NCBI RefSeq assembly: GCF_000429405.1 | Contig: NZ_KE386898.1 | Location: 5,631 to 69,630, forward strand | Reading direction: 5' to 3' | Length of the DNA stretch: 64,000 nt | DNA from: Algoriphagus marincola DSM 16067 | GTDB lineage: Bacteria > Bacteroidota > Bacteroidia > Cytophagales > Cyclobacteriaceae | Shown: positions 1-9,900 of the stretch, one piece after another | Numbering within the stretch: the stretch's first letter is position 1 | How the letters are laid out: each line of letters opens with the position of its first letter | Translations under genes and position numbers: made by a program | The notes under the pieces: model-generated | Databases searched by the model: none | Seen by the model: only the letters and a program-made list of their open reading frames with translations | What the model was told of the DNA's origin: nothing

Positions 1-1
1 C

Positions 2-1186
2 TTTAAAGACTCTGACGGAGATGGTGTGCCAGATCATGTAGAGGAGCAGGAAGGTACTGACCCGAATGATCCGGATGATTCAAAAGATTCCGATGGAGAT
101 GGAGTACCTGACTATGTAGAAGAGCAGGAAGGCACTGATCCGAACGAGCCTGGTGATGCTAAAGATTCTGATGGAGACGGAGTTCCTGACCACGTCGAAG
201 GTCAGGAAGATACCGACCCAACAGATCCTGGCGATAAAAAAGATTCTGATGGAGATGGAGTCCCTGACCATGTGGAGGATCAGGAAGGTACTGATCGATT
301 TGATTCTAAGAACTTTAAAGATTCGACTGGCGATGGAATACCAGATTATATCTTGTTCAGATCGATTGAATCTATTGAATCAGCTGAGGTAGTATTGCTA
401 TGGGGAGATGAGGACTATCTGTCCAAGTTGCCGATAAGCTTGAAGGTGAAACTTTATTCTGGAGCTGAATTGGATATGGAAATGGACTGGAATGCCAAAG
501 ATGTGGTGAACATTTATAAAAATGGAACCTACACGGTAAATGGTCAGCCAGTTCTGCCAAGAGGATTGTATAATTCCAAAAATAGAACAGCCATCCTTAG
601 GGTAATAGTCCTTCCAAAACCGGCGCCATTGGATGTGACGCTGACTAATAGTGTCTTTGTTGGAGACGAGAGGAACTTCTTTATTGAAGTAGGAGCCTTC
701 CAGGTAACTGATCCGGTGGATAATATCCATGAAGTGACCCTTTACGGCCCTGGTTATGATAATCAGTACTTCGAGATCAAGGACAACATCCTGTTCTGGA
801 GCAGTGCGGATCCTGCCGAGGGCAAGACCACCTTTACGATAATCGTTCGGGTGACCGACCGGGACGGCAACACGCTGGACAAGTTCTTTGAGATCAGCAG
901 AATCCGCCAGGATATCAATGAGATCGAGGTGTTCAATGCCTTCACTCCGGATGGAGACGGCATCAATGATACTTGGGGCATCCCTGAGATCCGGTTCTAC
1001 CGGGGAGCGCGGGTACAGGTGTTTGAGCGCAGCGGAGAGCGGGTATTCTACACCGAGGATCCGGATGTGCGATGGGACGGAACCTACAAGGGCAAGGAGC
1101 TGCCGGTGGGCACGTACTTCTGGGTACTGGAACTGAAAGAGACCGGCGAGACAAGAAGGGGGATGCTGAATCTGATCAGAAAGTAA
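2..1186 (+). CDS. T9SS type B sorting-domain surface protein, 5' end outside the window
   Basis: The frame is open from the first bases, so the N terminus and signal peptide lie upstream and the first in-window start-like codon (a GTG at 26) is not a real start. The visible part begins with four and a half acidic 26-residue units (KDSDGDGVPDHVEEQEGTDP type), which resemble thrombospondin type 3 calcium-binding repeats. A beta-rich, cadherin-like middle region follows. The last ~85 residues (FNAFTPDGDGINDTW to the end) match the gliding-motility-associated C-terminal domain, i.e. the type B T9SS sorting signal, so the protein is expected to be exported and displayed on the cell surface. The gene directly downstream encodes a PorP/SprF protein, the usual partner of type B cargo. 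The role of this cargo (adhesin or other) cannot be told from the visible part. Confidence 0.9.
   Translation, partial: FKDSDGDGVPDHVEEQEGTDPNDPDDSKDSDGDGVPDYVEEQEGTDPNEPGDAKDSDGDGVPDHVEGQEDTDPTDPGDKKDSDGDGVPDHVEDQEGTDRFDSKNFKDSTGDGIPDYILFRSIESIESAEVVLLWGDEDYLSKLPISLKVKLYSGAELDMEMDWNAKDVVNIYKNGTYTVNGQPVLPRGLYNSKNRTAILRVIVLPKPAPLDVTLTNSVFVGDERNFFIEVGAFQVTDPVDNIHEVTLYGPGYDNQYFEIKDNILFWSSADPAEGKTTFTIIVRVTDRDGNTLDKFFEISRIRQDINEIEVFNAFTPDGDGINDTWGIPEIRFYRGARVQVFERSGERVFYTEDPDVRWDGTYKGKELPVGTYFWVLELKETGETRRGMLNLIRK
5..352 (+). repeat. 78-bp tandem repeat coding for Ca-binding-type units
   Basis: Four 78-bp units run from 5, 83, 161 and 239, with a partial fifth from 317. Each encodes 26 residues with the DSDGDGVPD core. 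The array continues off the left edge of the window, so the copy number is unknown. Units differ at synonymous positions and in the linker residues, so they are not a very recent expansion. Confidence 0.9.
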
Positions 1187-1323
1187 AAGAAGTAGCAAGT
1201 ATCAAGACATAAGTATCAAGTAGCTAGACGCAAGAAACAAGATCCAAGACTGGGGAATCCCGGTCTTGGACTTGGCTAAAGCGCTGCTTCGTGTCTTAGT
1301 TTACAAATGAAAAATTAAAATCA
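1187..1323 (+). other. Spacer of AAG/CAAG-rich direct repeats with a hairpin
   Basis: The spacer between the cargo gene and the PorP/SprF gene is made of short degenerate repeats of the type CAAGTATCAAGA and CAAGATCCAAGAC. At 1244-1269 a perfect hairpin occurs: CCAAGACTGGG, loop GAAT, CCCGGTCTTGG (11 bp, one G-T pair). No T run follows, so it is not a standard terminator. It may be an mRNA stability or processing element, or part of a dispersed repeat family. Confidence 0.5.
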
Positions 1324-2316
1324 ATGAAAGGATATACAGTGGAAACATCAAAAAGCCAATCGACAGTGACTATTGTGCTTAGAGTGGTCACAGGTTTATT
1401 GTTTTTGTACATGATCTGGTTTATGGGCTATGAGAGCAAAGCCCAATCCCGGAAGTACATCAGTCAGTTCAGCCATGTGCAGAGCTACCTGAATCCCGGG
1501 ATGACAGGTTATGAGGGCTCCACGCTTAGAGGTTTTGTGCGGAATCAGTGGGCAGGCTGGGAAGGAGCTCCGAAGACCTATTTTGTATCGGCAGAGCTGG
1601 ACTTTTCCCAATTGGCCGGTTCGGGCGAGCTGGGCAAGAATGCGGTAGGGATCAACCTGCTGAGCGATGAGTACGGAGCGTTTCGGGAGACCGAGTTGAT
1701 CATCAGCTACGGTACTCGGATCCAGCTGAGTAAGCAGGCGAGTCTGCGACTGGGAGCGGGTGTTAACATCAATCAGGTCCGTTTGGACGGCAACAGCCTG
1801 AACACCGAGCAGGCAAATGACCCGAAGGTGATGCAGTACCTGGGAGGATTTGCGAATATGAACGTGTTGGATTTCAATTTGGGGATGTCACTGACGCACC
1901 CGAACTACTATGTGAGCTATGGGGTACATAACGTAAACAGGGGAAGCATCAGCAACGGAGACGTGTTTATGGACCGCAAGCCGATGGTGAATATTGTACA
2001 GGCGGGCTACCGCAACCGGGTTACGGATAGTTTTACACTGATCATGAACGGAATGTACCGAAGTCAGGAGGACTTGCCGGATAATGTGGAGCTGAACCTG
2101 AAATTCTTGTTATATGATCGGGTATGGATCGGAGGGGGACACCGGTTTGACTATGCCAATCATGCCCAGTTGGGGATGGTGATGGGCCGGGTGAATGTGG
2201 GTTATGTGTATGAGTTTCCAAGACAGGAAAGCTACCTGCTTCCCAACCCGACCCATGAGCTGATGCTGACGTTTAGGTTATTTGAGGCTGAAAGCGGAAC
2301 AATCAATTTATGGTGA
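1324..2316 (+). CDS. PorP/SprF family type IX secretion outer membrane protein
   Basis: The 330-residue protein has an N-terminal hydrophobic segment ending in a likely cleavage site after GYESKAQ. The mature start SRKYISQFSHVQSYLNPGMTG is the typical PorP/SprF opening, in which a two-residue QY/QF...NPG pattern is conserved. The rest alternates short beta strands and turns and ends in a phenylalanine-containing strand (MLTFRLF), as in outer membrane barrels. PorP/SprF proteins partner with type B sorting-domain cargo and hold it at the cell surface. The gene lies 137 bp after such a cargo gene and is probably co-transcribed with it. A start further in would lose the signal peptide, so the ATG at 1324 is preferred. 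Confidence 0.92.
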   Translation: MKGYTVETSKSQSTVTIVLRVVTGLLFLYMIWFMGYESKAQSRKYISQFSHVQSYLNPGMTGYEGSTLRGFVRNQWAGWEGAPKTYFVSAELDFSQLAGSGELGKNAVGINLLSDEYGAFRETELIISYGTRIQLSKQASLRLGAGVNINQVRLDGNSLNTEQANDPKVMQYLGGFANMNVLDFNLGMSLTHPNYYVSYGVHNVNRGSISNGDVFMDRKPMVNIVQAGYRNRVTDSFTLIMNGMYRSQEDLPDNVELNLKFLLYDRVWIGGGHRFDYANHAQLGMVMGRVNVGYVYEFPRQESYLLPNPTHELMLTFRLFEAESGTINLW

Positions 2317-2352
2317 AGTATAGTTTAGTAAACGATCTAAAGTGATAAAAGT

Positions 2353-2376
2353 AAAGGAGTCAAATGAACTCCCTTT
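2353..2376 (+). terminator. Weak hairpin after the PorP/SprF gene
   Basis: AAAGGAGT and ACTCCCTTT can pair around a 7-nt loop with one bulged C, 37 bases after the stop codon. Only a short T-rich stretch follows, so termination here is a tentative reading. Confidence 0.3.
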
Positions 2377-2400
2377 GCTTCATGAACCTAAACAAAAGTC

Positions 2401-2619
2401 ATGGATAATAAATATAGCATTACGATCCGAAAGGACATTGGCTTGATGGAGGTGAGGTTTTTCGGCAAAATAGAGCTCGATGATATGTTTGATTATCTGG
2501 ATGATTTAAGAATTCTACAGGATTATGATCCTCATTATCCAGCTATCTATGATTTTATAGGATGTTTGGCTTTGAAACAAAGGAGCTCAAGCTCAAAATT
2601 GAACTTGAGAATAGCATGA
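2401..2619 (+). CDS. Short hypothetical protein, possibly frameshifted
   Basis: The 72-residue product begins MDNKYSITIRKDIGLMEVRF and reads like the first half of a small alpha/beta domain of the kind seen in uncharacterised single-domain Bacteroidota proteins. I do not recognise a named family. The tail (LALKQRSSSSKLNLRIA) is low complexity and unlike the start. In the +1 frame the same bases (from about 2562) give MFGFETKELKLKIELENSM, which looks more protein-like, before a stop near 2632. The gene may therefore be decayed, or have one indel near 2560. No signal peptide is seen. Confidence 0.4.
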   Translation: MDNKYSITIRKDIGLMEVRFFGKIELDDMFDYLDDLRILQDYDPHYPAIYDFIGCLALKQRSSSSKLNLRIA

Positions 2620-2740
2620 GTGCTAGGGTTTGAGATTTTCTCATTCGGGTCAAAGTTAAGAAGCATTAATCTACTGTTATTCTTCGGCTTTGCCCAATAT
2701 TTTCTAGTCTAACAAAGAAATGATTTATGCCAGGGATGGT

Positions 2741-3898
2741 TTAAAAGGTCAGTTCTCTGGATTGAAAAAAAATCTCATCTTCATTGCCCGCTTCTAAATT
2801 GTACTTCTGGATATCTTTATTCCAATAAAATTTATTGTCAAAAAAGAATGAATAATAATATGATGACCCTCTGTCTTGGATTTTACCAATCTGTTTAAAA
2901 TCCTTATTAAATATCAAAAGCTGTCTATCACTTACAAAGTCGCGATTATTAAGCTGTTCAAGAGTGATCCCATTTCTTACTGTTCTTAGATATAGTTCAT
3001 TCTCTTCATCAAAAACTAATCCTTCATAACTATCATTTATCCAATAATAAGTGTTTTGGATTCTGGACGGTTCTATTTCTGAGTTTATTCGATCTATCGG
3101 AATCACCTCCCCAACTAATTCACTGGATGCAGGATAGCGCTTGACTCCTGATTCAAAATCTGTCACGTATAAATCATCAGATAAGGGATAGCTGATGATG
3201 AATTTATCAATCTTCTCATTATAGATGATGCTTATCATTTTCAATTGTTGAGAAATATTTTTGTCAGAGTAGACTGCAGGGTAATCTATTTCAAACTCTT
3301 TAACTGATCCATCCGAAAGGTCAATTTTAGCGATTCGATTATATTTAGGATTAAAGTTTTCTGGTATTTCAATTGGTATAATTGGTGAAATTTGCATGTA
3401 AACACTTCCTTTTCGATAAGCTATAGAAGTATTTAATGCTATGGATCCAAAGCCAGAAGGGTAATCGCTTAAATCAATCTTCTTGTAAACTTCACCTGAA
3501 ATATCGGTAAGAAAAATCTGTCTAAGCGGTCCACTATATAAAACAACTGTATCTTCATTGATAAATTTAATGGAAGAATTTAAACCCATTCCTGGGACTG
3601 CATTAGGTCCATTTATATCAATTTTAACTTTTCTCTCCAAAGTTTGTGATTGAATGTCAAAATAGTCGATTGAGTATCTATTTGGATTAAACCAAATTAG
3701 TTTCGGCTTCCCGTCTATTTCGGCATGCTGGCTATAGTAATTCCAAAGAGGAGTTTCTGCATCTAATGGCAGTGAATAGTTTTCAGCTAATGAGCTTGAT
3801 TGGGCTTTTGAATCATCATACTGTATTGCTTTGTCTGCCTTTCCGTTTGTGCAGGAAGATGCAATTAGAATTAGAAATACGAATAGAAATTCTCGCAT
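2741..3898 (-). CDS. DUF4221 family lipoprotein
   Basis: The 385-residue protein has a lipoprotein signal with lipobox IASSC (Cys at residue 16), so it should be lipid-anchored in the envelope. The body is rich in beta strands and aromatic residues, with phrases such as LIWFNPNRYSIDYFDIQSQ that fit the DUF4221 family. That family probably forms a beta-propeller-like fold and has no known function. It stands alone: the neighbours on the right start a signalling operon on the same strand, but 176 bp separate them. A propeller lipoprotein of this kind could be a sensor or scaffold; this is inference only. Confidence 0.75.
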   Translation of the reverse strand: MREFLFVFLILIASSCTNGKADKAIQYDDSKAQSSSLAENYSLPLDAETPLWNYYSQHAEIDGKPKLIWFNPNRYSIDYFDIQSQTLERKVKIDINGPNAVPGMGLNSSIKFINEDTVVLYSGPLRQIFLTDISGEVYKKIDLSDYPSGFGSIALNTSIAYRKGSVYMQISPIIPIEIPENFNPKYNRIAKIDLSDGSVKEFEIDYPAVYSDKNISQQLKMISIIYNEKIDKFIISYPLSDDLYVTDFESGVKRYPASSELVGEVIPIDRINSEIEPSRIQNTYYWINDSYEGLVFDEENELYLRTVRNGITLEQLNNRDFVSDRQLLIFNKDFKQIGKIQDRGSSYYYSFFFDNKFYWNKDIQKYNLEAGNEDEIFFQSRELTF

Positions 3899-3960
3899 AG
3901 ATTATTTGCCTATTGACCTTTAAATTGATAATGCATCCCAATGATCAAGATTGCCGAAAA

Positions 3961-3968
3961 CAAAATTA
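3961..3968 (-). promoter_or_regulatory. Candidate -7 element for the DUF4221 gene
   Basis: On the minus strand the sequence reads TAATTTTG, a full match to the Bacteroidota -7 consensus TAnnTTTG, about 62 bases upstream of the start codon. No clear TTTG lies at the -33 distance, so confidence is low. Confidence 0.3.
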
Positions 3969-4004
3969 CTTTAAAGGTTTTCATAATATATTGAAGTTAG
4001 TTTC

Positions 4005-4024
4005 AATAAAATAAAATAAAATAA
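4005..4024. repeat. Short AT-rich 5-bp microsatellite
   Basis: Four copies of a 5-base AATAA/ATAAA unit sit in the 176-bp spacer between the DUF4221 start and the end of the cyclase gene. Such slippage-prone tracts can vary promoter spacing, but no effect can be shown here. Confidence 0.6.
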
Positions 4025-4074
4025 CAAATAATTAGGTGTCTTTTTCTTTATCAGCCTAGATTTTTGGTTTAGTT

Positions 4075-5124
4075 TTAATTGATACCTGAAACAACCTCCA
4101 AAACAGTTACCGGGTGGGTTTTATTTTTCATTTTGATCTCTCCGATTTCACGGAAACTGAATTCGGTCATCACCGGGCTTGCATTTTTTTCTAACACCAA
4201 TATTTCACCCGGCTTAGCAGCAGTTTGCAATCGGGCTGCCACATTCACAGCATCCCCAATGACGGTATAATCTAACCTCCGGAGGGATTTTGAGCCAATA
4301 TTTCCAGAGACCATTTCTCCGGAGTTGATTCCGATGGAGACCTGGGGTTTGAAATTGTTTTCTTCCGAAAAAACAGGCATTTCATTGATTTTCGTCCGGA
4401 TCGCCAAACTGGCTCGTAGTGCTCTGGCAAAATGATCCTCTCCCTGAAAAACGGCCATTACGGCATCTCCGATAAACTTATCCACGCTGCCAGCCTCTTC
4501 GATGATTTCTTTGACCATGAGGTCGAAGTAGTCGTTTAATAGACCTACCACGACATTTGGCTCTTCATTTTCGGAGATCTTGGTGAAAGCCACCAAGTCG
4601 ATAAATGCCACAGATGCCTCGATCACTTCATTTTCCATCAAGCTAGATTCCAGCTCTTTGTTTCCCATGAAGTTCAGTACCGTTTCATCCACATACATCT
4701 TCAAAATATTATTTTCCCGCAGTGCTTTTAGAGTGGATTTGATCTGATTGCGGTACTGAATAGTCTTTTCCAGTGTGATTTCCAGATCTCTGAAGTCCAC
4801 CGGCTTGGTGATAAAGTCAAAAGCGCCCAAATTCATGGCTGTGCGGATATTTTCCATGTCTCCGTAGGCAGAGATGATGACGGTCTTCAGTAAGGAGTGT
4901 TTTTCCTTCACCTTTGAGAGGAGCGTGAGTCCATCCATTTCGGGCATATTGATATCGCTGAGAATCAAATCTATATCGGGATTTTCTTCCAGCATCTCTA
5001 ATGCAATCCGACCATTCAGGGCAAATGAAAACTCCATCTCCCCCTCACGGATGCGTTTTCGAAATTTCTGTTTGATCAGAATTTCGAGATCCGCTTCATC
5101 ATCTACTACGAGTATTTTGACCAT
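4075..5124 (-). CDS. Response regulator with class III adenylate cyclase output
   Basis: The N-terminal receiver (residues ~1-120) has the acidic pair D8/D9, phospho-acceptor D57 in LILSDINMP and the KP motif (FITKPVDF). A short coiled linker leads into a class III nucleotide cyclase domain (~165-345). Both metal-binding aspartates are visible (AFIDLVAF and [11 protein letters not shown]). So are the adenine-specifying Lys and Asp ([17 protein letters not shown]) and the transition-state Asn/Arg (VNVAARL), so ATP to cAMP is the likely reaction. The ATG at 5124 is preferred over the one at 5148: it starts directly at [10 protein letters not shown] and removes a 20-base overlap with the upstream receiver gene. 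The gene ends a four-gene minus-strand operon with two kinases, so phosphorelay control of cAMP is expected. Confidence 0.92.
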   Translation of the reverse strand: MVKILVVDDEADLEILIKQKFRKRIREGEMEFSFALNGRIALEMLEENPDIDLILSDINMPEMDGLTLLSKVKEKHSLLKTVIISAYGDMENIRTAMNLGAFDFITKPVDFRDLEITLEKTIQYRNQIKSTLKALRENNILKMYVDETVLNFMGNKELESSLMENEVIEASVAFIDLVAFTKISENEEPNVVVGLLNDYFDLMVKEIIEEAGSVDKFIGDAVMAVFQGEDHFARALRASLAIRTKINEMPVFSEENNFKPQVSIGINSGEMVSGNIGSKSLRRLDYTVIGDAVNVAARLQTAAKPGEILVLEKNASPVMTEFSFREIGEIKMKNKTHPVTVLEVVSGIN

Positions 5125-5128
5125 TTTT

Positions 5129-5515
5129 TTAAGAATTGTGCTTTTCAATCAGCTTGTTTACTTCTGCTTTTAGCGTGATAAAATCTATGGGTTTGGTGAA
5201 AAATTCTTTTGCTCCTGATTCCATCGCTTTTTCATAATTCTGCGTATCACCATAGGCAGAAATCATACTGACCTGAATTTCTGGAAATTGGTTTTTGATA
5301 TTGTTCAACAATTCCAAACCGTTCATTCCTGGCATATTGATGTCTGAAAAAACATAAACTACTTTAGGTGGATGCTCAGAGTCTAGAATTTTGAGAGCTT
5401 CTTCACCTGAAAAAGCAAATGCAAGTTCCAGAAGACCACTTTTTACTTCTTTTCTGAATTTCTGTCGAAAAAGCATTTCCACGTCTCTTTCGTCGTCTAC
5501 AATGAGTATTTTCAT
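5129..5515 (-). CDS. Stand-alone response regulator receiver protein
   Basis: The 128-residue protein is only a receiver domain: acidic pair D7/D8, phospho-acceptor D58 in [13 protein letters not shown], and K in FFTKPIDF. It has no output domain, so it is expected to act by protein contact or as a phosphate carrier or sink. It closely resembles the receiver of the next gene (shared RQKFRK, SDINMP, ISAYGD and KP(V/I)DF motifs), which suggests a duplication. Its stop lies 4 bases before the start of the receiver-cyclase gene, and a kinase gene lies 90 bp upstream. Confidence 0.92.
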   Translation of the reverse strand: MKILIVDDERDVEMLFRQKFRKEVKSGLLELAFAFSGEEALKILDSEHPPKVVYVFSDINMPGMNGLELLNNIKNQFPEIQVSMISAYGDTQNYEKAMESGAKEFFTKPIDFITLKAEVNKLIEKHNS

Positions 5516-5605
5516 CTGTTTATAATTTTTTTTTTAGAGGTCAGATGGAATCTCGCTTGGGAATAGTCATATCAGTGTGTGATTGCTAAATCATGCTCGA
5601 TTTCA

Positions 5606-6973
5606 TCAGGATTCATTTTTTGGGATAAATATTTCAAATTCAGTAAACTCACCGGGCTTACTTTTTACTTCAAGTCTTCCATTGTGGCCTTTGGTAATGA
5701 TGTCATAACTCATGGATAGGCCCAAGCCAGTCCCTTTTCCGGTAGGCTTAGTAGTAAAAAAAGGCTGGAAGATTTTATTTTGAATGGAAGTAGGAATTCC
5801 TTTTCCATTGTCTCGTACTGTGATTTTTACTCCAGAATTGGTTGCATGAGTTTTTACAATGACAGAGGGAAGAAAGTCATTTACTCCTTTCTGATTGAGT
5901 TCACGTTTCTTTTCATCTGCTGCATAAAACCCATTATTGATCAAGTTGAGAAGTACTCGACCCACATCTCCTGGGACTACGCTTATTTTTTCCAAGTTAT
6001 CGTCAGTTTCTATTTTAAAATCCGCATTGAAGGATTTGTCTTTGGCTCGAAGTCCGTGGTAAGAAAGCCGCAAATACTCGTCAGCTAATTCATTGATATC
6101 GGTTGGCTCTTTCTGTCCCGTACTGCTTCGGCTATGGAGCAGCATTCCTTTGACGATGGAGTCTGCCCGCTTCCCGTGGAGCATGATTTTCTCCAGATTG
6201 GTTTTAAGATCGCTCAAGATTTCAATCGCCTCCTCCTGATTGCCGGAAGCCAATTCTTCTTTTGCTTCTTCGATCAATTCGGTGCTGACATCGGAGAAAT
6301 TGTTGACGAAGTTGAGTGGGTTTTGGATTTCATGGGCAATACCTGCAGTGAGTTCCCCAAGCGAGGCCATTTTCTCAGAGTGAATCAACTGCTCCTGAGC
6401 TGCTTTGAGTTCGTCGAGTGCTTTGACCAGTTCATTCTTCTGCTTGGTGAGTTCGGTCGTCCGTTCGGCTACTTGTTTCTCTAGTTGGGTTTTGAGAGCC
6501 TCGGTGATTTTGTATTCCTTCTCTTTTTCAAGAGCTTTTTGCTTTTCTTTTTCGAGAGCTTTGCGCTGCTTGGTATTATTGATCCACATCACAATAGCCC
6601 ATAAAATGGCAAAGCCTCCAGCACTTTCGAAGTAGATTTCCAGGGAGTTGTAAAGACTTGAGCTGATCATTTCGGTAATAGTCTCCAAAACCATGACCGC
6701 CATAATCGGTAACCAGGCGTAGATCATTCCCTTTCGGTGTTGAAGTTCCGGATTTCGGATGGTCACATATACGATGATTCCGCCCAAAACAAAATTGAGC
6801 ATCCCGGCTAGTGGAGAAATATACCCTATCCCTAGTTTAGCGATAGTCAACAAAATACCCGCAACAGCCATCCCCCCTTTGATGATACGCTTCCATTCCT
6901 GAGACACCTCAATGGGTCCCATGGGACGTTGCAGATAGTACAACAAAATCAAAAGAATGAATCCGAGATTCAT
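5606..6973 (-). CDS. Membrane sensor histidine kinase
   Basis: The 455-residue protein has about four to five hydrophobic segments in residues 1-131 with no recognised extracellular domain, then a charged coiled coil (~135-200). The HisKA domain carries H214 in [15 protein letters not shown]. The HATPase domain shows the N box (LINNGFYA), G1 (DNGKGIP), F box ([11 protein letters not shown]) and G2 (GTGLGLS), so it should be an active kinase. It starts 3 bases after the stop of the propeller kinase and is followed by the two receiver genes, which makes those receivers the natural partners. The sensor is probably the membrane bundle itself; the signal is unknown. The catalytic core is nearly the same as in five other kinases of this window. 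Confidence 0.92.
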   Translation of the reverse strand: MNLGFILLILLYYLQRPMGPIEVSQEWKRIIKGGMAVAGILLTIAKLGIGYISPLAGMLNFVLGGIIVYVTIRNPELQHRKGMIYAWLPIMAVMVLETITEMISSSLYNSLEIYFESAGGFAILWAIVMWINNTKQRKALEKEKQKALEKEKEYKITEALKTQLEKQVAERTTELTKQKNELVKALDELKAAQEQLIHSEKMASLGELTAGIAHEIQNPLNFVNNFSDVSTELIEEAKEELASGNQEEAIEILSDLKTNLEKIMLHGKRADSIVKGMLLHSRSSTGQKEPTDINELADEYLRLSYHGLRAKDKSFNADFKIETDDNLEKISVVPGDVGRVLLNLINNGFYAADEKKRELNQKGVNDFLPSVIVKTHATNSGVKITVRDNGKGIPTSIQNKIFQPFFTTKPTGKGTGLGLSMSYDIITKGHNGRLEVKSKPGEFTEFEIFIPKNES

Positions 6974-6976
6974 AGG

Positions 6977-9900
6977 CTAGGTGGTTTTTTTGGGTTTTAC
7001 TGGAAGAAATATAGTAAAAGTCGTGCTAGAATTCTCACCCGTCTGACTTTCAACACTTATTTCACCCTGATAAGACTTAATGGTATCATAGCTCAAAGAC
7101 AGCCCCAAACCTGTTCCGAGTCCAGTTGGCTTGGTAGTAAAAAAGGGTTGAAATATTTTACCAATGATGTCTTGAGGAATGCCTGTTCCGTTATCAGAAA
7201 TTTTAATCTCGATACCTTTTTTGACTTTATGCGTACTGATTTTCACTTTCGGGATAAAGTCAGGATCCGTACTCTGTTTGGCTTTTTCTTGGGCAGCATA
7301 GAAGGAATTGTTACACATATTGATCAGAATTCGGGAGATTTCCTGCCTGATCACTTCTGGCTGGGGCAGCTTTTCAGAAAGCTCCTTATAGTATTCACCT
7401 TTGAAATCTTTTTCTTTTGCTCGGATTCCGTGGTAGCTGAGACGAATGGATTCATCTGCAACCATATTGATATCAACAGGCTCTTTGGTGCCCATGCTTG
7501 CCTTGGAGTGTTGGAGCATGGCTTTGACGATGGCGTCGGCTCGCATGCTATGTGTAGCGATGCGATCCATGTTTTCTTTGACATCTTTGGCGATAATTTT
7601 TGCCTCCTCAAAATCCCCAGATTCGATTTCCTCATACATCTCCTCCACCAGCTCATGACTTAATTCAGAGAAGTTTTTGACAAAATTCAAGGGATTCTGA
7701 ATCTCATGAGCTATTCCAGCGGTGAGCTCCCCAAGTGAGGCCATTTTTTCGGCCTGAATCAGTTGTGATTGTGTTGACTTGAGGTTTTCGTGTGCAGACT
7801 CGAGGTCCTTGTAAGCTTTTTCGATTTCCCGAGCATGGGCAAGTTCTCGTTCTTTGGCTTTTTCTCTTTCTGCTTTCAGCACCCGGTTTCTTTGGTACAA
7901 ATGAAGGGGATAAATCAAAGACAAGAATAAAATGGTATAAATCGTATAGGCCCACCAGCTGCGGTACCAAGGAGGAAGAACAGTGAAAGAAAAGCTGATC
8001 GGTTCAGTCCATTCTCCTGATTGATCTTCGATGGGGCCTTTGATTCTCGCTCTTACTTCAAATTTGTAGCTGCCTTCTTGAATGTTTCCAAAAGTAGCAG
8101 AGGTACGTCTGAGGACAGGTCCCCATTCAGATTCGTAGCCATTGAGGCGGTATTGATATTCGATTAAGTCAGGTTTGGACAATTCATCTGTCCCGTATTC
8201 GATATTGATTTGATTGTGGCGATAAGGCAAAACCAGCTTTTGGGGAATGGGGAAGAATCCATCCACACTTTCAAAACTCACCCCTTTGAATCTGCGGCTT
8301 AGATTACTTTCTTCACTGGGATTGAGTCTCCTTTTGATAGTGATGAGTTGGTCTGTGGCTAGAAGCTCGGGAGAAACCTTTTCTGCATTTTGTAGGGATT
8401 GCCAAGGAATTATTTCCTCATTTAGGCGGATTTGTTTCAGTAAAAGTTTGGGTTGACTTTGATTGCTCTCATTTTGGGAAAGGTCAAAGCGTACCAAGCC
8501 ATTTTTAACGCTTCCGGTACCGGCCCAGAGAATTCCATCCCGATCAAGGAGTAGTGCATTTTCTCCATCAGTTAAATCCTTGACAGGATAGCCCGTTTCC
8601 GAATTAAAAATATTCTGGTTTTGAAGGGGGTTATCGGCCTTAGGGTCAAAATCAAAAATCGCCAAACCTTGGTTGGTTCCCAAGCTGATTGATGGCCCTG
8701 GTAGATCTGTGATTTGAAGAATGACATTATCAGGAAGTCCTTGCTCGGTATCGATTGAAAAGAAGTTGGGAAGATGGTCAGGACTTTCTCTTAAAGTTTT
8801 GATATCCTCAACAAACAAAACGCTTACGCCATGTCCGGTACCTATCCAAATATTGCCGAGCTCATCTTCAGTCAATCGCAAAACGGCATTGTCGATCAAG
8901 CCTTGATCCATTGAGAAATTGATGAATTTTTCCCCATCAAAGCGAGTAACGCCACCATCTACTGCCCCAAACCAAATCGCTCCTGTTTGGTCCTCAATGA
9001 TATCTAGAACCTCATTTCCGATGATTCCCTGGTCAGTTGTATAATGAGTTAAGGTTTCGTCTTTCCACCGAACCACCCCATCATAGGTTCCCATCCAGAT
9101 GGAGCCGTTTCGGTCTTGGGTAAGGCACAAAATCTCATCACTAGGAAGTCCAGATTGACTGTCAAAGATGGTCACCACATCTCCTCCAATAATCGACACA
9201 CCATCTCCGCCTGTTCCAAGCCAAATCCGGTCTGTTTCATCTTCCAAAATCGCATGGATCACATCTCCAGATATTCCTTGGTCGGAAGAAAGGGTGGTAA
9301 ATGACTGGCCATCATATATACTGACACCCCATCCAGCTGTGCCAAACCAGTGATTCCCTTCTCTGTCCTGAAGGCCAGAAAGTACGAGGTTTCCAGCCAG
9401 GCCTTGTTGATTGGTAAAGCTGGTAAAAGCCAATCCATCCAACCGGCTGACACCTCCTCCATCTGTGCAAAACCAAAGATTCCCTTGACTATCCTTTGCA
9501 AGATCGAGCACACTGTTGCCAGCTAGACCTTGTTCGGTTGTGTAGCTGATATAACGCTCACCATCAAACCGGCTTACACCTGTCTCGGTGGCAATCCAGA
9601 TTTGTCCATTTTTATCCGAAATGATACTTCTGACAACGTTTCCAGCCAAACCATCGGCTTTGTTGAAGTTTTGAAAAGTTTTTCCGTCGTATTTACTGAT
9701 CCCTCCTCCCAAAGTTCCTATCCAGAGAAATCCATCCGCATCAGAATAGATTGCCCTTATTCGATCGCTAGGTAAGCCGTCCTCAGTGGTAAAAGTCTTA
9801 AAAGTACTTCCATCAAATCGGCTTAATCCATCACCATTCGTTCCGAACCAAAGATTCCCTTCTGGGTCTTTGGCCATGCTGATGACCACATCTCCGGCCA

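Noticed and set aside
26..28. GTG at position 26 as true start of the first gene
   Set aside because: The same repeat unit continues in frame upstream to the window edge and there is no signal peptide, so the gene is simply truncated by the window.
398..1198. Long open frame on the minus strand across the type B cargo gene
   Set aside because: It is antisense to a clear type B sorting domain, has no family features and results from the repeat-rich codon pattern of the real gene.
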